From contig NC_087062.1 of NCBI RefSeq assembly GCF_963678635.1, positions 41,990,395 to 42,054,394 on the forward strand: DNA of 64,000 nucleotides. Reading direction: 5' to 3'. Within the stretch, counting starts at the first letter, position 1, and each line of letters opens with the position of its first letter. Position numbers and translations under genes: made by a program. The notes beneath the pieces were generated by a model. That model did not search any database. It was given only the letters and a program-made list of their open reading frames with translations, and was not told the DNA's origin. This document shows, piece after piece, positions 21,745 to 32,089 of this stretch. Source of the stretch: Symsagittifera roscoffensis. Taxonomy: Eukaryota; Xenacoelomorpha; Acoela; Convolutidae.

Positions 21745-22936
21745 CGATTTTTTGTGGTTAGCTTAACTTGGGCCCTATTTGTTGGGTTGGAGAGAAAAGC
21801 GTATATCAATTAATTAGAATAATTTTTACTTTCTTGTAAATAATTCTAAGTTAAGATAGACTTACCTAATCTTAGCTAGGGGTTTGTGATTTGTGTTCAA
21901 GGGTTGGACAATAGTAAATTGATCCACAAGGTTCAGGTGTAATTAGAACGCAAGTAGTTCGTTAGATACTGTTTTATGGCTGACTAAATTTAACTGTTTT
22001 AGCCTGTGTCATCTAAGAGGAGTGGGAACAAGTGAAGGATGAGTAACCGAAGTTCTTCACTGTTTAGCTTAATTAAAATGGTTAGTTTTTCGAAAAATTC
22101 TGTTAATTCTGGGTCTTTGATAAGGGTTGGGTAGTGAATCGACAATGAGGTTGTTAGACACCAATTAATGTGGGGGAGGGAACAAAATTGTTCTATTTGA
22201 TCCAAGGATAAGCCTCGATGATCAGAAATTACGATAAAGTTAAATTTAATTTAAAGATCCAATTATTTGAAATAAAATTAATTAAGTGAAAACAACGATA
22301 AACCTTGATAGTTTATCAATAAAGGGTTATGTTAAAAAGGTTAAGGTTTAGTTTTGATGATTGTTAGTTTTTGAGATTTGCTGTTATGTTCTAGGTGATG
22401 AAGCTGGGATGAGGAGATGATTTATATATACTAATGATATTTGATTTATACTAATAAATTTTTGTATTTTTATATTCAATAAACATTTTTTCAAGACGTT
22501 ATTTAATTTACAACTGATTTAAGGAAAACGACAATTGTTGTTTTTGTAAGTTGTTATTGTATAACTATTAGGTTTAGCGCCATGAAAGGTTATTGAAGAT
22601 GATTCTTCAAAAGTTTATATCAGTAAATGAAAATTTAAATTTACTGGTGGTAGTATTCTAAATACAAAAGTTCGATCTCGTTTTTGTCGTACAATCATGA
22701 AACCGATTGGTAGATTTCTTCCTAGTCGTATGTCGTCTCTTGTTCGATGTCTTCGTTCAAGGTCTTCGTATTGTTCGGAATATTGAAACTGATCAGTTGA
22801 AGCGTAGAGACATATCTACTAAGTTTTTGTCCTATAACATTTTTGAAATGTTGTATTTGTCTAATTCTAATCTAATTTTGTCTTAACCTAGGTTAGTTAA
22901 GGTCTGTTCGAGACTTTTGGTCGCACCAGGTTAGTT
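21745..22936 (-). other. 5' leader of copy B
   Basis: No long ORF is convincing. The part around 22020-22200 (AAGTGAAGGATGAGTAACC) recurs in fragment C at 36768. Next to the LTR, the - strand reads CTGGTGCGACCAAAAGTC, a possible tRNA primer-binding site, although the offset from the LTR end is a few bases. Confidence 0.5.
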
Positions 22937-23266
22937 ATGACCTTTTGATCATACTCATAGAGTAATCTCAGATAAGGTACACCGTCTGCTCGTCACGCTA
23001 TCTTATTTTCGGCCGGATATATTCGTGCAACTTCTTAGTCTAATACCAATCTTATATCTCCTAGTCTCAATAGATCTAGTGTACAACGGTTTATGCGAGT
23101 TAGTTCCAGAATGAGAACAACTGTATTCTAAGCTTAATTCAAATTGTTCTGGTGTTGAAACTACAAGTAGTTTCAACACTTACAAATAAGTTGGTTAATA
23201 GTTTGATGGAGTATATTTGGTTAGTATTCAATCTTTTATAGAGATTTCTGGTTTAGATCTGGTTCC
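22937..23266 (-). repeat. 5' LTR of copy B
   Basis: Direct repeat of the left LTR. The LTR hairpin is at 23152-23179 with perfect 12-bp arms. Relative to the left LTR it lacks about 12 bp near 23054 and about 30 bp near 23244. Confidence 0.85.
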
Positions 23267-23282
23267 AAGAACCTGATTCAAG

Positions 23283-23690
23283 CAAAGTCGAAACATACCC
23301 GATTTCGGTCGAGAAAGTCAAAAACATAGGTCGAGCACAGTCGAAACATAGGTCGAGCACAGTCGAAACATAGGTCGAGCACAGTCGAAACATGATTCGA
23401 GCACATTCGAAAGAAAGTCGAAATTTAGGTCAAGCACAGTCGAAATACAAGTCGAGCACAGTCGAAACATGAGTCGAGCACAGTTGAAAAAAAGGTCGAG
23501 CAAAGTCGAAACATGAGTCGAGCACAGTTGAAAAAAACGTCGAGCAAAGTCGAAAAATAGGTCGAGAACAGTCGAAACATAGGTCGAGCACAGTCGAAAC
23601 ATAGGTCGAGCACAGTCGCAACTTGAGTCGAGCCCAGTCGAAAGAAAGGTGGAGCATAGTCGAAACATCGGTCGTTCCCAGTCGAAACAT
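23283..23690. repeat. 22-bp GTCGA satellite array
   Basis: About 18 tandem copies of AGGTCGAGCACAGTCGAAACAT with scattered changes and a few length variants. It abuts the right end of copy B; a shorter array flanks the left end. On the - strand all three frames stay open because the unit lacks stops, which makes spurious proteins with repeated FDCARPMFRLCST-like units. Confidence 0.95.
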
Positions 23691-23720
23691 GTTATACTTT
23701 TCACTTCCAAATAATAAAGA

Positions 23721-23911
23721 CAATGAAAATCCATTATAATCGATTTGTTTTCCATTTTATTGAGATGAGAAGCTTAGCAAACATAAAGTTTTGCTAGTTT
23801 TAGACTGAAATTGGTTATTTGTTGTTCATTTTCAACTTTTTTCTGCGCAACTTTGATTTGAGATTCTGTTTCTGTTACTTGGATTTAACCACATCACAAC
23901 CCACCCCATCT
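23721..23911 (+). repeat. Dispersed repeat, copy 1 of a direct pair
   Basis: This stretch of about 190 bp (for example GCAAACATAAAGTTTTGCTA and ACTTGGATTTAACCACATCA) is repeated at 24892-25082 at roughly 90 per cent identity by eye. It ends where the C-rich minisatellite begins. No coding potential is seen. Confidence 0.85.
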
Positions 23912-24252
23912 GAACCACCCCCCCCCCCCTTGAACCAAACCCCGCCCGCTTGAACCAACGCCCCCCCCCCTCCCCGCTTGAACCGAACCCCCCTCCCCCC
24001 ACTTAAACCAACCCTCTCCCCGCCTAAACCAAACCACATCCCACCTAAATTACCCCACCTGAACCAAACCACCCCCTTCCACCTGAAAGACATCCCCCCG
24101 ACCCACACCTGAACCAACCCCCACACCTACCTAACTCAACCCTCCCCCCACCTAAACCAACCCCACCCACCTGAACCGAGTCCCCCCCCCCACCTGAACC
24201 AACCACCCCCTCCCACCTGAAACAACCCCCACACCTGAATCAAACACCCAGG
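23888..24252. repeat. C-rich minisatellite
   Basis: An irregular tandem array of a 15-20 bp unit, roughly CCCACCTGAACCAACC with C runs of variable length. There is strong strand asymmetry: almost no G on the + strand. Confidence 0.9.
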
Positions 24253-24891
24253 CAGACCCCATATCAAACCCTGAGAGGTTCTGGCAGCGGGTCGGTGATG
24301 TTCTGTTTCAGATCAGGGGTCGGAAATTCGAATAAATCAAATCACAAAATTCAATCATTTATCTGAAGATACGTTACATAGTCTACTAATAGGTTTTAAC
24401 ATCAATATAGATATTTGTTTTGCCTTAAATTTTTGTTACCTTGATTTTCGAAGAAACTGATGGAGTATTTGTGATGATAACAGTTTGAGGGAACATTTTA
24501 AATCGACCGCCCCCAATCAGGAGGATTGATTTAAAGTTAAAGAGAACAATAGTGGTTTAAACATAGAATACTATCACTATTCCCAACATTTTTTTTCATG
24601 ATCGAAGTCATTTCTATTTGACCGGGGTTCTCCTAAGAGGTTTTAAGAAAGGTCCTTATTGTTCCGACTTTCGAAGAAAGTGACGTAGCCCGCATAGGAG
24701 TTCGTTGGATAAAACTCGATTAAGTTTAAATTTTACTGTCCTTCTCTAAAAGTGAAACATGACAGATCATAATCAGTTAAAAACAGATTATTTTGCTATT
24801 TTTTAATAAAGCATTAACATCCATTGAAACTCATTTGCAACCGATTACTTAGATAAGGACCGACTACTATAGATACTATTACAACCGACAA

Positions 24892-25082
24892 TGAAACTCC
24901 ATTATAATCAATTTGTTTTCCACGTTTTTTATGAGAAGTTTAGCAAACATAAAGTTTTGCTACGTTATAGACTGAAATTGGTTATTTCTTGTTCAGTTTC
25001 AACTTTTTTCCGCGCAACTTTGATTTGAGTTGCTGTTACTGTTACTTGGATTTAACCACATCACACCCCATCCCATCTGAGC
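24892..25082 (+). repeat. Dispersed repeat, copy 2 of a direct pair
   Basis: Matches 23721-23911. Where copy 1 runs into the C-rich array, this copy instead runs into a tRNA-like sequence. The repeat's 3' end at CCCATCTGA(A/G)CC may therefore be the natural edge of the family. Confidence 0.85.
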
Positions 25083-25090
25083 CAAATTTT

Positions 25091-25157
25091 TGGTCGCTGA
25101 TCGTGATTTGATCCTCGTCATCGGCCAGAAGACTCCGAAGCCACTGAGCTATATTGC
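25091..25157 (-). repeat. tRNA-like / SINE-like remnant
   Basis: On the - strand, ATAGCTCAGTGGCTTCGGAG resembles a tRNA A box with D arm, and about 40 bp later GAGGATCAAATC resembles a degenerate B box. No proper cloverleaf forms, so it is more likely a tRNA-derived SINE head or tRNA pseudogene than a tRNA gene. Confidence 0.4.
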
Positions 25158-25159
25158 AG

Positions 25160-27890
25160 ATTAAAAATACTTTTTTAAAAACTTTTCTCGTTTCATTCAG
25201 CTTTCTTTTTGCAGGAAAAAATTTCTATCTCTGCCACCAATTTTTTTCACAAACAACTTTTAGTTTTGTTGCAATTTTTGAAACCCGAGGAAAATTGCTA
25301 TAACAATTAGAAAAACTGGCACGTTTAAGCTGCGCGGTTGCTGGTTCAAAGTGTAATAAATTTATTGGCTTGTTATTTGTAATGGCACCAGGACTCGAGT
25401 TTATGATTTTTGTTCCGACTTTCGATACGAAAGTAACGGAATATTTGTGCTCGGGGTGGGTTTTTTTTCTTCAGACAAACTTCGACTTTTTAACTAGCCA
25501 TTTTTGACGGAATTTTTTTTTATACCATTCGAAAAGTATTGTTGCCCTGAGCTCAATTTTGAAAAGATATTTCACCTGTGATCATTTTTCGTAAAGTTAC
25601 GGGGGTTTAAATATTGGCATTTTGGAACCGTCTTAGAAATCGTTCCAAATTATTTAAAAGAAGCTTATTTGCCATAATTGGTTTGTTACAAGGAGCGAAA
25701 TCTATCCTTTTGTACTTTATATGGCGTGTGGGGGATGATTTTTATAAAAAGTTTCACATTTAAGAAGAAAAAAAATTTTTCTTTTGTTTTATTTCATTGA
25801 ATTTTTTAATGTTATTACTGCTCCATAAACCTTAAAAGGCAGTCGGAACATTCAGGGCTTCCCCCTGATACGAGCAGTCTTTTTTGTTTCTTGTTGACTT
25901 TCTTTTCGTTGACTAATTTGAAACAAATGACGGATTATTTTGTCCCGGGGTATTCTTTCTCCAGAAAATTATCGATTTTTTGACTAGCAATGAAATTTTG
26001 CAGAACTTATGAATATCATTCGAAAGGTTTGTTGTCCTGTGTTCAATTTTAAAAAGATATTGCAAGTTTGGTTTTTTTCGTTATTTTATGGCAGTTTGAA
26101 AACTGTTATATTAGTCGTTTTGAGACAATTAGCGCACAATATACTGCGCACTATTAACACGTAAGCGGAGGTTTAATCCGTCCTTGACATGGTTCCAAAC
26201 TGAATTCAGACGATTTACAGTGTCTGTATAATACTTCGCTATTATCAAAATTTATCATTTTGTTCTTCAAAAAAACAAATGGTGATAATTTTCAAAAAAA
26301 TTCAATTGTTTTTTTGAATTTTTATTCATTTTTTCAAAATCTTAATTATTTCTAAAAAAGACTTCTATTTAGACCTTAAAAGCAGTCGAAACATTCAACA
26401 GTCTCGCTGTTGTTTAGATTCACTATTTGTTTCAACCACTAAAGGTTGCGAGGGGTTTCTTCTTGGGAAAATTTAGGTTTTTGTTTCTACTCTTGATGAA
26501 AGTGACGGAATATTTGTGCTCGGGATTTTTTTTTATCCAGTCAAACTTCCAATTTTTGTTGTAAAACTATGGCGGCTTAAATATTGCCGGGTTGTAATTA
26601 TAGCACAAACTACGCGTTATAGCACAAACTATGATGAACGCGCAATATAATTTGTGCTACAACGCGTAAGCGGAGATTTAATCCGCGCTAGAAATCGTTC
26701 CAAAATGAACTGAGGTTTGCTAATTGATCAATTTTATAATTCACTAAATGCAAAACATGTCTTTTTTTGACTTTACATTGCGTGTGGGGGATGGTTTTCA
26801 AAAAAAAGGAAGACATATTTTTTTCGAAAGTTTTATCATTTTTGTTAAAAAAAGCTCTTTTCCAGTCCCCCCTTCAAAATTAAATTTTGAAAAGTTTTTT
26901 TAACGTTGTCATAGTGCGATGAAATTTAGCATGCTTAACTAACCGGCAACTGTGGACAGATTTAATCTTTATATTTGAGTTTAGGTCCGGGGTGGCCTTC
27001 TCATAGAATAATTTCGGATAAGGTACACTTATTTTGAACTTGTTCCATATTTCACATTGTAACAGAACGCATTCAGCAGTGAAAACGCGTAAAATAAACA
27101 TGAAAAGCAATTTTTTGAAAGAATGAGGAAAGGAAAAGAGCGAAAGCAAACGCTACGCCGTATACCGTAAAGTGCAGTCAGAGCATTCAGGCAGCTTCCG
27201 CCTGGCAGACTAAGTGCAGATTCGCCCTGATATGAGCAATCTTGTTTTATACAATGTTTTCATGCAGATTTAGGTACCACAAATAATCATCGGAGTGGGT
27301 AGAGTGATATTCTTACAGAGTGCTTTTTAGCCTTGATTTAAACTAAAACATTATTCTCCTAGAAAATTTCACAAAATGTTACAACATTCACCGCAATATT
27401 TAATTTGTGTCCAATAAAGTTAGTTCGCCCAAAAACTAATCCTAGTTAAAATTGAACGTGCTAGTTTTTGCTCTAGTTGTCGTTTTTGTCAACTGACTAA
27501 ACAAAAGGACCAAAAATTGAAGAAAAAAATATTCCTGGTCATTTTTTCTGAATTATAACACCTGGACCATCTCATGAAAGAGCCCACCAGTGTTTTATGA
27601 GCATACAAAAATAACGCTATTGTATGAATTATATGACAATTCTCTGCTCATTGTCAGAAAAGAAAGAAAGTTGTGCCAAACAGTTTAAATCTGAAAACAA
27701 TATTAATCAAAGTATCCTACCCCATTTAAAATCAATCGATAAAAAAAGTGAAGAAAATCAGTTTTCTAATCTGGAAGTCGATCTATGTCCACTAAGTTTT
27801 GCTTCAAAATTATTAAAACTACAGATCGCTGGAAGTTTAAAAGACAGTCCAAAATAAACCAATATTTTCGGCATAAGTAGAGTCCATTAT
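25160..27890. other. Non-coding region of diverged dispersed repeats
   Basis: No gene is seen. Three related segments start with a GAAAGTGACGGAATATTTGT-like sequence (near 25420, 25930 and 26500), with a later shared CCATTCGAAAAG / TTTTGAAAAGATAT block. A second family contains GTAAGCGGAGGTTTAATCCG (26161 and 26668; distantly near 49370). A third has GCAGTCGGAACATTCAGG (25841, 26370, 27170). A short ORF on the - strand at 26880-27149 has no support. Confidence 0.6.
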
Positions 27891-27895
27891 TGGGT

Positions 27896-28188
27896 TGTGA
27901 TGCTGCGGTTGCAGTATCCTTGATGCTATCTATACTATTCTATTGTTGTGGTACTGCAGTTGCAGAAACCTTGATGCTATCTATGCTATTCTATTGTTAA
28001 AGATTATTGTCAAGGCCAAATATGCCGATCTGAACTAGTAAGACTGCTAGATCATTCTACCATATGTCGTATGGAACTAAACCAGTAGCTTGAAAAAGAA
28101 AGACAAAAGAACAACATTCTAAATTTTACCATTGAAACTTTTATTAATTTTGCAACCTAACTGATTAGAAGTTTCAATGTTTATCACA
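27896..28188 (+). repeat. 5' LTR of the 6.3-kb gypsy element
   Basis: Begins TGTGAT and ends ATCACA, a perfect 6-bp terminal inverted repeat. Contains two copies of a 51-bp internal unit. It lacks 7 bp (AGATCTG-type) and one 51-bp unit relative to the 3' LTR, which accounts exactly for the 58-bp length difference. Confidence 0.95.
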
Positions 28189-28205
28189 TGGCACAGCCAG
28201 CAGGA
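28189..28205 (+). other. Primer-binding site
   Basis: TGGCACAGCCAGCAGG starts immediately after the 5' LTR. TGG pairs with the CCA end of a tRNA primer. Which tRNA cannot be decided here. Confidence 0.7.
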
Positions 28206-28247
28206 TTCTTGTCTCCTGACAATAGAACCGACATGGGGATTCCCGTT

Positions 28248-29265
28248 TTGAGATAAGGTTCGATCAGACTTCTATGTCAGTGAAAGTAATAGAAAACGTG
28301 AATCCAAAAAAACTAATGGAGGATCCAGAACCAGTCATAGAGGAACCGGAACCGAGACCAGAAACACCAACAACGGGGAAAACGCCACCGCATTAGCCGC
28401 TAACGAAGCAAGAAATAGATTGGAGAGAGACAAGGTCAAGCTTGAAGTTGAAGAAAGAAGAGAAAGAGGGCCAAAATAGGGTCACAACAAACACTATAAT
28501 GGAGTGCAAAAACGCCTCGTGTCTAGATTATTTCTCGCTTTTGGAACAGAAAAAAAAAGATTTTTTTTTTGAAAAAACCTCCTTGAGAAATATCAAAGCT
28601 AGAATTCAAATGAAATGTGACATCAGCTGAACTCTCTTTTGAAAAAAAAAACACAAAAACACGCACTTAAGTACGGGCGATACAAATTATTTAACAGATC
28701 TGAAGAACGGGTTGAAACTCTGGAAATATATACTAGCATTAACTGCACAAGCAGCAAAGTCAGCTTTGAGCGCGCTAGAAGATGAATTGTTGCAAGATCT
28801 ATTCATTTCAAAGATGCGGAATTCTGTACTGCAAGATATCTTATACCGAAACATTCTCCCCGAAGGAAGTAGTCAAAAGATTGTTGAAATTCAAGTATAG
28901 TAAGCAGACAACACAGGCGCTTCAAAAGTCAAATGCAAGCACTGCGTCTGCAAATCAACACCCGGGATCGCAGATAAAAATAAAAAATGGGAGCTCACAT
29001 TGACCATGGGAAACACGAGCCAGACAAACAGGCGACCAAAGAAACATCAGTATAAAAGAAGACAATGAAAGGGGAGAAGAAATTCAAAATACACGCGAAA
29101 AAACCATGCAACAGGTGTGGCAGAATTTTCACAGTCGGTGATTCACAAAATTGCCCAGCAATGAGTAAATCTTGCAGAAATTGTAAGGAGGCGAATCATT
29201 TTGCAAAAATGTGTAGATTGCAGCAAGTGAACAAAGTGACCGAAGATGTGGAAAGCTCTGATTAA
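28248..29265 (+). pseudogene. gag: gag of the 6.3-kb gypsy element
   Basis: A decayed reading frame ends in two retroviral-type zinc knuckles near 29104-29220: CNRCGRIFTVGDSQNCP and CRNCKEANHFAKMCR. Basic residues surround the knuckles, as in nucleocapsid RNA-binding regions. Upstream pieces (28442-28630, 28712-28900, 28782-29003) are in different frames. Confidence 0.75.
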
Positions 29266-29457
29266 TTATGTAACCAGACACACGTTTTCTACTCGTGCGA
29301 CGAATTAAACTAATTTCATAAAACTGAACGTTAACTGAACTGGTCAGATAGAAGAAAACATCAAAAACAGATTGGACTTAAATGTGATTCAGAAACATAA
29401 TAAAAAAATCTAGTCATAAAGTAAATCGATATACGCAGATATCGGCAACAAGTAAAA

Positions 29458-29870
29458 ATGAGACCACTAAAAGCACTGGTCAGGATGGATAACCAGATTA
29501 TCAATATGACAGTCGATAATGAAAGTCCAGTATCAACCTTAAATTGAGAAACAGTGAAACAAAATTTGGTAATATCAAAAAATGTAAACTTTACTCCGGC
29601 AGAGAACTTAAACCTGCCAGTACAGTTTGTTGACTACAACAAATATGCAATCATGATACTCGGTCAATCAAGGCAGGTATTCGTTCAGCGAGGTGGGATG
29701 TGCGTGCCACACCATTACTAATCACGGAGCGACTTTGAAGAAGTTTTTTGAGGCTAGATCTTCAGAACAAAGATCAACACTACACAGAAACCGGTCTCCA
29801 AAGAAAAAATGAAGTTTGACGTGACACTCTGCGAGCAGTCAGCAATTAGAAATAAAAATTTTATTTAAGC
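29458..29870 (+). pseudogene. Protease region of the 6.3-kb gypsy element
   Basis: The stretch INMTVDNESPVSTLN lies where the DTGSP active site of the protease is expected. Here the Asp is followed by Asn-Glu, so the catalytic Thr-Gly is lost. Several stops follow. Confidence 0.5.
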
Positions 29871-29879
29871 TACAAAGAG

Positions 29880-30590
29880 ATGTTTGATAGGCAGTGCCAA
29901 TCAAAAAACCAAAAAATTGACACAAAATTTATGTGTTCATTGTGCCCTTTCCACAAAAAAATCCCATTACACAAACAAGACAAAATGAAAAAAGCTAAAG
30001 AAATATTTGAAGAATGCCACATTGAACGCCTAGACAAATTTACGAGTGACTGCTTCATCACTCAAATAGTCATTGTAGTGAAAAAAAGACGATTCTACAA
30101 AATTGGCATTAGATGCAACACCGATTAACAGACAGCTCTTCATGAACAGGTAGCGAATGCTCAACGTTGATGTGCTATTGGCTGGGGTAAATCGGATCGT
30201 TACTGCAGAGGTAGCTGGAACGTTGTATTTCTCGGTACTCGGCCTAAAGTATGCGTACAGTCAGTTGGAACAGACTGCTGAGACAGTAAAACAATGCAAT
30301 TTCAACATCGTCGGAGGGGGGAAGCAAAACGTACGTATAGATTCCTTACAAAATTTCACGGTAAAGCTGACATGCCAGCGGAGTTCCGAAAAGCAATGAA
30401 CCGCACTTTTAAAAACGCAAAAAGAACAAGTTTTGATTTTTTGGATGACATTTTAATCGTCTCAAAAGGGGTCGAGACCAAAAAAAGAATTAGAGTCCCG
30501 CGTGTTGGAAAAACTGGACAAAAAACCTATCTCTTATACTTTCAAAATACGAACTTTTTATGAACGAGGTAAATTGTCAGAAAGCGTGGT
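29880..30590 (+). pseudogene. Reverse transcriptase of the 6.3-kb gypsy element
   Basis: Frameshifted RT blocks: LGLKYAYSQLEQ, which corresponds to the usual LDAYSQL-type block (near 30240), RTYRFLTKFHGKADMPAEF (near 30330), and FDFLDDILIVSKG with the catalytic DD (near 30440). Confidence 0.75.
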
Positions 30591-30879
30591 CATACCACAA
30601 ATCACGAAAACGAAGGCGATAGTAAAACTGAACCCCCCATAGTCACTAAAACAACTTAAATCATTCATGCTTAGCATACACCATTTGTATATGTTCATTC
30701 CAAATGCGCTATTTCAACAGGTAGATAAACGTCACCCATTTCTCCGAGAGGAGAATGAGAAGAAAAAAGAACATATAAACAACGGTAAGACAATTCGAGT
30801 GGGGGTTTGAGCATTTAAAACACCGTGGCCAATTTCTCAAAAAAAAAATATAAAGACCCTTCAAAAGACACACGAGTTA

Positions 30880-31475
30880 AGTTTGATGTCAGCCATAGCG
30901 GATTAGGATTGACCCTGGAACACGGCTCGATGGATGGTGATTGAATTCCTATTTCAACTGCATCTCGTTATTTGAACATGCAAGAAAAAATATAATCGAC
31001 ATATGAGCTGGAACTGTTTGCAGTCGCATGGTCAATGGAGCGATTTAAACATTATCTAGTAGGCAAAGAGATCATGATAGCAACAGATCACAAGAAATTA
31101 AGATTAGCCCTAGAGGGTAGCCCTAGATCAAATAAAACCTACCAATCACAGCTAACTCGTTGGGTAGACAGATTACTGCCCTATCAATTCAAAATATTAC
31201 ACATTCCAAAAAAAGATATGGAAATCGTCGATTATCTATCCCGAGAACCTAATGGTGATCTGTGGCCGGAGTCTGAATTGCTTGAAAAAATCGTAGGTAC
31301 TTCAAATGAAAGTTTTCATAAAGCTCTCGACTCTTTGAATAGTCGACTTAGCGGTAATGAAAAGCTTAACCGGGACGAAAAAGTTCTAGAACATTCCGAG
31401 CATCAATCTGAAACAAACGTACATATTAGGACATTATACGCTTGTCATACCAACCAAAATTCTCCAAAACGATAA
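30880..31475 (+). pseudogene. RNase H of the 6.3-kb gypsy element
   Basis: A block DVSHSGLGLTLEHG precedes ELELFAVAWSMERFKHYL and MIATDHKKL, the conserved RNase H order (the first needs a frame change). TRWVDRLLPYQFKILHIPKK and DYLSREP mark the end of the domain. 31035-31475 is open for 146 codons. Confidence 0.85.
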
Positions 31476-32089
31476 AACAGGACAAAAACAAAAACAACCC
31501 AAACTCGAGACATTCAATATTTTCACAAGGCAGCCATGAAAAGTCTTTCATTCAATACAGTTAGTTGAATATGGGAGAAGACAAGACAACAAGACGGCGA
31601 AAGAGGGAGTGTCACAGAAGAAGAGCTGACCAAAAAAACCTATCAAAGTTTGGAAAAAGAACAAAAAACTGGTGGGAATCAGACAGCTCAGAAGGAGAGA
31701 ATGCGGGAGCAGTAGCCTGGAGAGAAAAACCAAGGCAAAAAAAAACAAAACTACTGTCGTTCTGTAGGGATACGGACAACAACTCCGGGAACATGTTAGA
31801 GCTGGAGTCGACCACAAAGGCATTAAGTCCAGACACAGCGAACAGAAAGGCTATTATAGGGTATTACAGAAAACGCGTAGGTGGACCGGCTATGATGAAT
31901 TTTTTGAAAGAAAGACTAGCAGGGCTTTGAGTTGTTAGGCCTTTACACAATTCAGATGTGGAGTCAGATGTCAGTCATTGAATACTGCATCTTGGTCGAC
32001 AACCGCCTAGCAGTCCCGGGACAATCCAAGCCTGCGGTAATGCGTGATGAAACGAATTCATGGTAAACAACCTAGCCAGGAAACATGCT

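Larger units (their letters stand above)
5699..23266 (-). mobile_element. Giant env-bearing Ty3/gypsy element, copy B (near complete, defective)
   Basis: Direct LTRs bound about 17.6 kb, two to three times the size of ordinary gypsy elements. Read on the - strand the order is LTR, leader, gag, protease (LIDSGA), RT (YLDD), RNase H, integrase (D, D, about 35 residues, E), a membrane-anchored ORF3, an env-like gene, ORF4, a 1.6-kb 3' non-coding region, a polypurine tract and the LTR. PR-RT-RH-IN order and the RT motifs place it in Ty3/gypsy. All long genes are broken by stops or frameshifts, and the two LTRs differ by two indels plus substitutions, so it is old and inactive. No target-site duplication was recognised. 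Copy A and fragment C in this window belong to the same family. Confidence 0.85.

Noticed and set aside
23283-23690. CRISPR-like regular repeat
   Set aside because: Units are contiguous with no spacers, and the host is a eukaryote. It is a tandem satellite.
23318-23755. Cys/Phe-rich repeated proteins on the - strand (145, 97 and 62 codons)
   Set aside because: They are translations of the 22-bp satellite in three frames. The unit simply lacks stop codons.
23875-24126. Gly/Trp/Val-rich ORF on the - strand
   Set aside because: Product of the C-rich minisatellite, with strong strand bias and no conserved start.
25091-25157. Functional tRNA gene
   Set aside because: A and B box-like motifs exist but no cloverleaf or anticodon stem can be drawn, so it is listed as a SINE-like remnant.
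31548-31836. Two hydrophobic - strand ORFs (91 and 74 codons)
   Set aside because: They are antisense to the Lys/Arg-rich pol region of the 6.3-kb gypsy element, whose purine-rich sense strand creates Ser/Phe/Leu antisense frames.
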